Source: Lachnospiraceae bacterium
GTDB taxonomy: Bacteria > Bacillota_A > Clostridia > Lachnospirales > Lachnospiraceae
Reading direction: 5' to 3'
NCBI GenBank assembly: GCA_009774465.1
Contig: VSNT01000119.1
Span: 1 to 11,935 of the forward strand
Length of the DNA stretch: 11,935 nucleotides
Shown: piece after piece, positions 7,382-11,935 of the stretch
Position numbering within the stretch: position 1 is the first letter of the stretch
Layout: every line of letters begins with the position of its first letter
Position numbers and translations under genes: made by a program
Notes under the pieces: model-generated
Told to the model about the DNA's origin: nothing
Databases searched by the model: none
What the model saw: the letters and a program-made list of their open reading frames with translations, nothing else

Positions 7382-8311
7382 ATGTTTTTATGTGGAAGTA
7401 ATTTTGTTGGAGGAGCATTGGCATGTGCCATTACGCCTGCCAGCATGGAAAAAATTAATTATATTGCGCTGAAAAACGGAATCTTTGACGATCTGTATAT
7501 CAGCAAAGCAGTCGATTTTGAACTCACAGACACCTGCCCTGAGGAATGGAACTTTGACACCATACTTTGGGCAAAATTCAGCGGAAATGCCAATGCAGGA
7601 AATGTGGACTGGAATCTGGAAACCACTTCCCATCTTATTTTAAAAAGCAGAAACGAGGGGGAATTTAAGTGGAAAACCATTGCAGTAAAAGAAATTCACT
7701 CTATCGAAGATTTCGTAATCAATTATCCTGATTATCTGACAGCATCCGGTCAGACAGTGGAATACGCTGTGGTAAATGTTTTATATGGCGCTGAGGGCAA
7801 CTATGCAACCACAAAAATAACGCCAAAATTCAGCCAGATGTTTTTGATTGAAGAAGGAATCGTCTGGGGAACGGAAATTACAGACGGCAACTGCAACACC
7901 ACCCGCTGTATTCCCTCCTCCACCGTAGAACTGTTAAGCAGCCGGTATCCTGTTTTTATCAGAAATACTCTTGCCAATTATGATACCGGAACCTGCACAG
8001 GCTCATTTGTACCTCTTATGGATGAAGATGGCTGTGAGCTGGCATATGACGATCAGCATGATTATCAGCGGATTAAATATCAGAAAGCCTTTATGGATTT
8101 TCTGACGGACGGAATTCCCAAGATATTAAAACTCCCTGACGGGCGACTTTGGATTATTCAGGTAACGCCCAGTCCTTCCGACAGCGCAAAAACAAGATAT
8201 AACGACAGAGAAATCTCCTGGTCATGGGTTGAAATTGGAGATGTCAACTCAGAGGAAGATTTATACTATCTGGGATTCTCCCACGTGTCCCCGGAATGGT
8301 GGAATAAATAA
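7382..8311 (+). CDS. putative distal-tail (Dit-like) baseplate protein
   Basis: The product is 309 residues. The N-terminus is short and hydrophobic (FVGGALACAI) without a convincing signal peptide. The middle is beta-rich. The C-terminal third has Y-P-V-F-I-R-N, then N-Y-D-T-G-T, Y-Q-K-A-F-M-D-F-L-T-D-G, K-I-L-K-L-P-D-G-R-L-W-I-I-Q-V-T and W-S-W-V-E-I-G-D. This set is what I associate with tail-tip adaptor proteins of Firmicute siphophages, where an adaptor joins tail tube and hub. The gene order (tape measure, then this, then hub) agrees. Start choice: GGAGGTGAT at 7365-7373, inside the end of the previous gene, points to the ATG at 7382; an in-frame ATG at 7445 is less well served. The stop overlaps the next start in TAATG, so translation is probably coupled. 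Confidence 0.6.
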   Translation: MFLCGSNFVGGALACAITPASMEKINYIALKNGIFDDLYISKAVDFELTDTCPEEWNFDTILWAKFSGNANAGNVDWNLETTSHLILKSRNEGEFKWKTIAVKEIHSIEDFVINYPDYLTASGQTVEYAVVNVLYGAEGNYATTKITPKFSQMFLIEEGIVWGTEITDGNCNTTRCIPSSTVELLSSRYPVFIRNTLANYDTGTCTGSFVPLMDEDGCELAYDDQHDYQRIKYQKAFMDFLTDGIPKILKLPDGRLWIIQVTPSPSDSAKTRYNDREISWSWVEIGDVNSEEDLYYLGFSHVSPEWWNK

Positions 8312-10113
8312 TGGCGGACAGAATTACCCAGGAAGATCTGGTTTTAGTACTTTCCCAGTCCGCATCTCCACGGATTGATTTAAAAATTGAAGTGCTTGAC
8401 CAGAATCAGAAAATCATGGAAACCATTCATGGTGTGGTAAATGGCAGTATGTCTATTTCCGGCGAATCGGAGGTAAGGCGCACTGCCAGCCTGACCGTTC
8501 AGCCAACCCTTGCTGAAAAAATAAAACTTACCGAGGACAGTCTCCTTTGGCTCAACAAAGATATTCGTATCTTTATCGGCCTGTATAACTGCAGAACAAA
8601 GCAATACAAATACTATCCTCTTGGTTACTATGTCTATACCGATACCTCCGGCTCCTATGACGCCGCCTCAAACAGCCTGTCCATTAGCTGCGCCGATTTT
8701 ATGAAAAAACTGGACGGTACAAAAAACGGGCAGTTGGGCGCATTGCTGATCAGCTATCCGGCATACAGGGAAAATGCGGAAACAGGGGAAGTGACAGAAT
8801 ATCACATTATCCGCAATGCAGTCATTGAAACCCTGGAAAAACTGGCCCATATCACCAACCATAGAATTGATCACATTGGCGAATACAGAGCAATGCCGGA
8901 ATACAATGAAAACTGGCAGAAATACCGGGAGGAAAATGAAACCTGGAATGCCATCCCCTTTGATCAGGAATTTTCTGCGGGGTGCAGCGTACTTTCCATT
9001 TTAACTGCCTTCCGCGACCTGTACCCCAACTATGAAATGTTCTTTGACATGGAGAGCAATACCTTTATCTGCCAGTTAAAGCCTATGTGCTATGAGGATG
9101 ACCTTTATCTGGACAACAGCTTTTTACAAAAAGTACTGATCTCTGAAAGCACCTCCGTTGACATGACCTCGGTCAGAAACATTTGCCAGGTGTGGGGAAA
9201 GGTGATTGAAACTGATTTTTACAGTGAAGAATGCACCTATGCCAATCATACCTATACTGCTTCTATCGCAGGATATGAAGACGGGTACTTTAACGGGGAT
9301 GTGATTGCCTTAAAAATTCCGGCTGCGAATCAGGCAGGTGCACAGCTTAACATCAATCAGTTTGGCGCTGTTCCCATCTGCAATGAGACAGACGATACCC
9401 CAATTGAAGCGGAAGAACTAAAGCCCGGCAATGTATATGCCTTTAAACTGAAACGCTGCCGCCCTTCCCAATCCGGCTTATCCACTGATAAAGAAACCGG
9501 GGACAGGCAGGATGCAATCAAAGCCTGTTTATTAGGGCAATGGCAGGTACACGCCCTGAATGTTCTGACAAACGGAAGAAAAAGCGGAAAGCAGGTAACT
9601 GACTCTGACGGACAGGAGTATGAATTATACTCCAAAGAGTATTTTCAAAAATTCTATAACTGCCAAAGGGTGGATATGACGATTGTTCCCAACTCTCCTT
9701 TTACTGTAGAAAAGCTTGGCGAAATTCCCGATATCAAAACAGGAAATGAATACGAAAACATTACCTCTGACGATCTGGCAGCGGACAGAGCCAAGTGGGA
9801 AAACTGGAAAAACTGCCGGCTGACAGATCATATCACCATCACCACCGCCCTTCTGCCCTTCCTTGACGTAAATAAAAAAGTTTCCTATAAACGCAGCGAC
9901 GCCGACAGAGAGCATCAATACATTATCAGCTCCATTTCCCATGATTTTTCAGGCTATACCACCACGATAACCATGTACCGCTTTTATCCTTTATACGAAA
10001 CCCTGCTTAAGGAAGCCGGTACCCATAAGGTGTTATCTGAATTCAGTCATGGGGTTTTAAGTAAATACGCTCATGATGAGCTTGCTGCTGTTTTAAGCGA
10101 AGAAGAACTTTAG
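8311..10113 (+). CDS. baseplate hub-like phage tail protein (possibly DUF5048 type)
   Basis: The product is 600 residues. The N-terminal roughly 130 residues form beta strands with P-R-I-D-L-K-I-E-V-L-D and a G-S-M-S-I-S-G-E-S-E-V-R-R-T-A-S-L-T-V pattern; the middle holds F-S-A-G-C-S-V-L-S-I-L-T-A-F-R-D-L-Y-P and F-F-D-M-E-S-N-T-F-I; the C-terminus has Y-I-I-S-S-I-S-H-D-F-S-G-Y and T-I-T-M-Y-R-F-Y-P-L-Y. These match my memory of hub or Tal-like proteins, often labelled DUF5048, in Clostridia phages. It would sit at the tail tip and hold fibres. I see no peptidase or lysozyme motif. It overlaps the previous gene by one base (TAATG), with only a weak GGTGG upstream, so translational coupling is likely. 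Confidence 0.65.
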   Translation: MADRITQEDLVLVLSQSASPRIDLKIEVLDQNQKIMETIHGVVNGSMSISGESEVRRTASLTVQPTLAEKIKLTEDSLLWLNKDIRIFIGLYNCRTKQYKYYPLGYYVYTDTSGSYDAASNSLSISCADFMKKLDGTKNGQLGALLISYPAYRENAETGEVTEYHIIRNAVIETLEKLAHITNHRIDHIGEYRAMPEYNENWQKYREENETWNAIPFDQEFSAGCSVLSILTAFRDLYPNYEMFFDMESNTFICQLKPMCYEDDLYLDNSFLQKVLISESTSVDMTSVRNICQVWGKVIETDFYSEECTYANHTYTASIAGYEDGYFNGDVIALKIPAANQAGAQLNINQFGAVPICNETDDTPIEAEELKPGNVYAFKLKRCRPSQSGLSTDKETGDRQDAIKACLLGQWQVHALNVLTNGRKSGKQVTDSDGQEYELYSKEYFQKFYNCQRVDMTIVPNSPFTVEKLGEIPDIKTGNEYENITSDDLAADRAKWENWKNCRLTDHITITTALLPFLDVNKKVSYKRSDADREHQYIISSISHDFSGYTTTITMYRFYPLYETLLKEAGTHKVLSEFSHGVLSKYAHDELAAVLSEEEL

Positions 10114-10126
10114 AAAGGAGATTTCA

Positions 10127-10711
10127 ATGGCTACATACACGATCTATAAAGGGCTGGAAAAGCCTGTCAGCACAGAGCGTTATAACATAGGCGTTGCAAA
10201 CAAAAACTGTGATGTGATTGACGCAGAACTTCACAAACTTGACCTGAAAAATGAAAGTCAGGACAGCCTGCTGGCAACCAAAGAAGCCCTGAGTGCCAAA
10301 GCAAATCAGACTGCATTAGACGCCCACACCGGCAGTACAGCCATCCACGTAACCACATCCGATAAGGAGAACTGGAACGCTGCAAAAGCTCATGCCGATT
10401 CCGCTCACGCCCGTCCAGACGCAGTAAAGGCAGAAGCCTCAGAAGTAAATGGCAACCTTCTCATCAATGGCATTGAAACCACTGTCTACACCCATCCGGC
10501 CGGCGCCAATCCCCATAATGTCTCAAAAGAAGACATAGGGCTTAGTAATGTGGAAAACAAAAATTCCGCTGCCATACGAGGCGAATTGACAAAAGAAAAC
10601 GTAATTGCCGCATTAGGTTACACGCCCTCTGTGACAGATGGCGGCGGCATTTCCTATTCCGATTCGGAGCCTGCCGCACTCTCCACCGGCATGACCTGGA
10701 TCGGTAATTAA
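10127..10711 (+). CDS. short phage tail fibre protein
   Basis: The product is 194 residues. The N-terminal part (about 1-45: Y-T-I-Y-K-G-L-E-K-P, then Y-N-I-G-V-A-N-K-N-C-D-V-I-D) looks like the anchor by which fibres attach to the tail tip. A helical linker follows, then the typical fibre elements IHVTTSDKENWNAAKAHADS (73-92), THPAGANPHNVSKEDIGLSN (122-141), and LTKENVIAALGYTP (154-167). It ends in SEPAALSTGMTWIGN, the operon's C-terminal tag. There is no large receptor-binding head after the ALGYTP element, so it is short for a fibre; the binding part may be on a separate gene. AAAGGAG at 10114-10120 lies six bases before the ATG, right after the hub gene's stop. Confidence 0.85.
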   Translation: MATYTIYKGLEKPVSTERYNIGVANKNCDVIDAELHKLDLKNESQDSLLATKEALSAKANQTALDAHTGSTAIHVTTSDKENWNAAKAHADSAHARPDAVKAEASEVNGNLLINGIETTVYTHPAGANPHNVSKEDIGLSNVENKNSAAIRGELTKENVIAALGYTPSVTDGGGISYSDSEPAALSTGMTWIGN

Positions 10712-10721
10712 ATGGAGGATA

Positions 10722-10778
10722 AAGGTGAACTTGTTCACCTTACAAATATTGTGCTTGCGCATAGTGAATTATATTCGC
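10722..10778 (+). other. cluster of three hairpins between tail genes
   Basis: Three inverted repeats follow each other. First, AAGGTGAA/TTCACCTT (10722-10729 and 10734-10741) with a CTTG loop, a perfect 8-base stem. Second, TGTG/CGCA (10750-10753 and 10758-10761), also with a CTTG loop and one G-U pair. Third, GTGAAT/ATTCGC (10764-10769 and 10773-10778), again with one G-U pair. As RNA they would form adjacent stem-loops, and G(CUUG)C in the second is a known stable tetraloop. There is no T-run, so a classic terminator is not supported. A role in mRNA processing, start-site masking, or translation control is possible but unproven. Confidence 0.5.
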
Positions 10779-10796
10779 ATTAAATTTGCAGGTTGA
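10725..10796 (+). CDS. possible tiny ORF with a good ribosome binding site
   Basis: GGAGG at 10714-10718 stands six bases before a GTG at 10725, which opens a 23-residue frame (MNLFTLQILCLRIVNYIRIK plus FAG) ending in TGA at 10794-10796. The peptide is hydrophobic with four basic residues. The GTG lies inside the strong hairpin stem, so the start would be masked in the folded mRNA. A second frame from ATG 10712 to TAA 10783 (23 residues, MEDKGELVHLTNIVLAHSEL plus YSH) lacks a ribosome binding site. Neither resembles a family I know. Either could be chance in a degenerate gap. Confidence 0.2.
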   Translation: MNLFTLQILCLRIVNYIRIKFAG

Positions 10797-10815
10797 GCAA
10801 GAATGGAGGATTACG

Positions 10816-11145
10816 ATGACAGAATTTTCAAATGAATTTAGCAGCTTTCCTTCCAGGAAAATTGCTAAACATAATTTTAAAAATGTTGACGACAGTATTG
10901 CAACTGTAATCAACCAAATCAACGCTCTGCGCAGTCAGGGATTATATAATCAGGCAGCCCGCATCATACAGAGTAATGCTGATGTATTATCCCAATACAT
11001 TGCTGACGCTTCCACTTTCAGAACTTGGGAGGAAGAAATATACAATACCCAGATCTACGCAAAGCAGCAACAGCAGTCCCTCTATTTTGATGAGCAGGAG
11101 CCTGACTGTATTGAGGGCGACGTCTGGCTTGGAGGTGATGCGTAG
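10816..11145 (+). CDS. small tail-associated protein, paralogue A
   Basis: The product is 109 residues, mostly helical, acidic at the end. GGAGG at 10805-10809 lies six bases before the ATG at 10816; a TTG at 10786 in the same frame has no such site. Main features are I-N-Q-I-N-A-L-R-S-Q-G-L-Y-N-Q-A-A-R-I-I at about 33-52, then I-A-D, E-E-I-Y-N-T-Q-I-Y-A-K, F-D-E-Q-E-P and a C-terminal DVWLGGDA. The same order appears in the next gene, so the two are tandem duplicates. I recall similar small proteins next to fibres in Lachnospiraceae-type prophages but no defined function. The GGAGGTGAT that encodes GGD also serves the next gene, and the stop overlaps its start (TAGTG). Confidence 0.7.
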   Translation: MTEFSNEFSSFPSRKIAKHNFKNVDDSIATVINQINALRSQGLYNQAARIIQSNADVLSQYIADASTFRTWEEEIYNTQIYAKQQQQSLYFDEQEPDCIEGDVWLGGDA

Positions 11146-11465
11146 TGTTATGCAATCCCGTATCTTATTACCCTGACAAAATTGATGAAATGATATTTTT
11201 TCAGGATAATAATATTGAAAAAATGGAACTGATTCATAATTATGACAATTTAATTTCACAAGGCCGCTACAGCGCGGCAAATGCTTTCATCAACGAACAG
11301 AAAGGTATTTACGGCTTCTTTGCCGATTTCCTTAACCTGATTGAAAACCGTATCTACAACCTTCAGGTTTATCTTTTACAAAAGCCTCCAAAGAAACAGC
11401 CTTTTGTTTCCTTTGATGAGGAAGAAGAACTGCCTGTCGTGGATGAGGATACTATCTGGATTTAA
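11145..11465 (+). CDS. small tail-associated protein, paralogue B (GTG start)
   Basis: The product is 106 residues. It starts at GTG, which shares one base with the previous gene's TAG; GGAGGT at 11131-11136 is eight bases upstream. Residues shared with paralogue A include L-x-S-Q-G-x-Y-x-x-A, a later A-D, I-Y-N-x-Q-x-Y and F-D-E-x-E, followed by a W near the C-terminus (DEDTIWI). Identity is modest, so the duplication is old. Unlike A, it ends right after W-I and has lost the GGD part, and no ribosome binding site is embedded at its end; the next gene starts 118 bases later with its own site. Function unknown; probably a tail or fibre accessory protein. Confidence 0.65.
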   Translation: MLCNPVSYYPDKIDEMIFFQDNNIEKMELIHNYDNLISQGRYSAANAFINEQKGIYGFFADFLNLIENRIYNLQVYLLQKPPKKQPFVSFDEEEELPVVDEDTIWI

Positions 11466-11468
11466 GGT

Positions 11469-11535
11469 AACGCTGTTTAAAGCGTTTCCTTCGCCGGATT
11501 TGCGCTGCGAAGCAGCATATTCCTCTATAAATCCG
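11469..11535 (+). other. structured spacer with nested inverted repeats
   Basis: In the gap between two tail genes: AACGCT/AGCGTT (11469-11474 and 11481-11486, 6-base loop); CGGATTT/AAATCCG (11495-11501 and 11529-11535), enclosing a GCTGC-GAA-GCAGC hairpin (11504-11516). TTCGC at 11490-11494 could instead pair with GCGAA at 11507-11511, which would break the inner hairpin. Without a T-run it is not a normal terminator. Alternative pairings before a gene start hint at mRNA-level control, but the stems are short and could be chance. Confidence 0.4.
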
Positions 11536-11583
11536 TGTGCATCCAACAGAAAAAATATGATTGCAATGAAAGGAGAACTAAAA

Positions 11584-11935
11584 ATGGCAATTAATGAAAC
11601 AATTGTAACTGGCAGAAAATTTAGAAAATGTATTGATGCTGCAACCAAAGCATGGCAGAGGATATCCTTCTGGACCAAATCATCTGACGTGGAATTTGAG
11701 GATGGAAAGAATGCAGAAACAAAATTGGGCGCAATTGACGGTATTACGGACAGTTTGGAGGATACTTCATCACGCATGGCCGCCAGTGCGAAGGCTGTTA
11801 GTACTTTAAATAATAATTTAGGCGGATACTCCTTCGGTGAAACTGCTGACGGAAAGCCTGGATATAGAAAGCCGGGTGCTGATACAGTAATCCCTTTTAG
11901 TAATGGGAATTTTGAAATTACTGTAACTCAAGTAA
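11584..11935 (+). CDS. tail fibre-like protein, N-terminal part (runs off the window)
   Basis: The first 117 residues are seen and the frame is still open at the window end. The segment KCIDAATKAWQRISFWTKSS (about 15-34), then DVEFEDGKNAETKLGAIDGI and TDSLEDTSSRMAASAKAVST, is a pattern I know from the N-terminal region of Clostridia phage fibre or tail-tip proteins; the rest, beginning GADTVIPFSNGNFEITVTQV, is where such proteins turn into variable or receptor-binding parts. AAAGGAG at 11569-11575 lies eight bases before the ATG. It probably provides the host-binding function that the short fibre upstream lacks. Total length and C-terminal domain cannot be known from here. Confidence 0.75.
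   Translation, partial: MAINETIVTGRKFRKCIDAATKAWQRISFWTKSSDVEFEDGKNAETKLGAIDGITDSLEDTSSRMAASAKAVSTLNNNLGGYSFGETADGKPGYRKPGADTVIPFSNGNFEITVTQV

Noticed and set aside
10749..10775. Internal promoter (TTGTGC and TATATT) in the gap before the small tail genes
   Set aside because: The spacer is only 15 bases and the -35 is weak; the bases are better explained by the hairpins.
799..11935. Contractile injection system or tailocin
   Set aside because: No sheath, tube, spike or AAA+ ATPase gene is in view, and the order tape measure, Dit-like, hub-like fits a long non-contractile tail. Genes outside the window could still change this.
10127..11935. Diversity-generating retroelement or CRISPR array
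   Set aside because: No reverse transcriptase, template/variable repeat pair or regularly spaced direct repeats can be seen within the window.

Overview
The window looks like the tail and baseplate end of a Clostridia (probably Lachnospiraceae-type) siphovirus-like prophage, joined on its left to a short AT-rich stretch of non-tail DNA. There is no host marker gene, so the taxonomic guess rests on strong AAGGAGG-type ribosome binding sites, moderate GC, and resemblance of the tail proteins to families I associate with gut Clostridia phages. No head, lysis, integrase or replication gene is visible.

Left part (1-798). On the minus strand lies a small lipoprotein gene with a recognisable promoter and ribosome binding site. 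Just downstream of it is the broken C-terminal end of a paralogue (15 of 23 residues identical). Between the lipoprotein promoter and the plus-strand genes is a roughly 100-base spacer packed with CCACAA repeats and two back-to-back inverted repeats.

Tail part (799-11935, all plus strand, tightly packed). A 1680-residue tape-measure-like protein is followed by a small OB-fold-like protein, a protein with fibronectin-III-like and jelly-roll-like regions, a Dit-like tail-tip protein, a baseplate-hub-like protein, a short tail fibre, two small paralogous tail proteins, and the start of a further fibre-like gene that runs off the window. Most of these genes have strong ribosome binding sites or stop/start overlaps, as in one late operon. 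The likely job of the set is to set tail length, build the tail tip and carry host-binding parts.

Main points of interest: (1) the tape-measure gene has no ribosome binding site, appears to lack its N-terminal part, and switches sharply from about 30% to 50% or more GC near 2280, so it looks like a mosaic or truncated gene at a recombination junction; (2) four different tail proteins end in a related C-terminal tag (P, then 8-9 residues on, W followed by I or L, usually with G), and in two of them the final GGD codons double as the Shine-Dalgarno of the next gene; (3) two gaps between small tail genes hold clustered hairpins, one over a possible tiny open reading frame; (4) two adjacent small genes are diverged tandem duplicates. 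I saw no complete new defence or mobile system.
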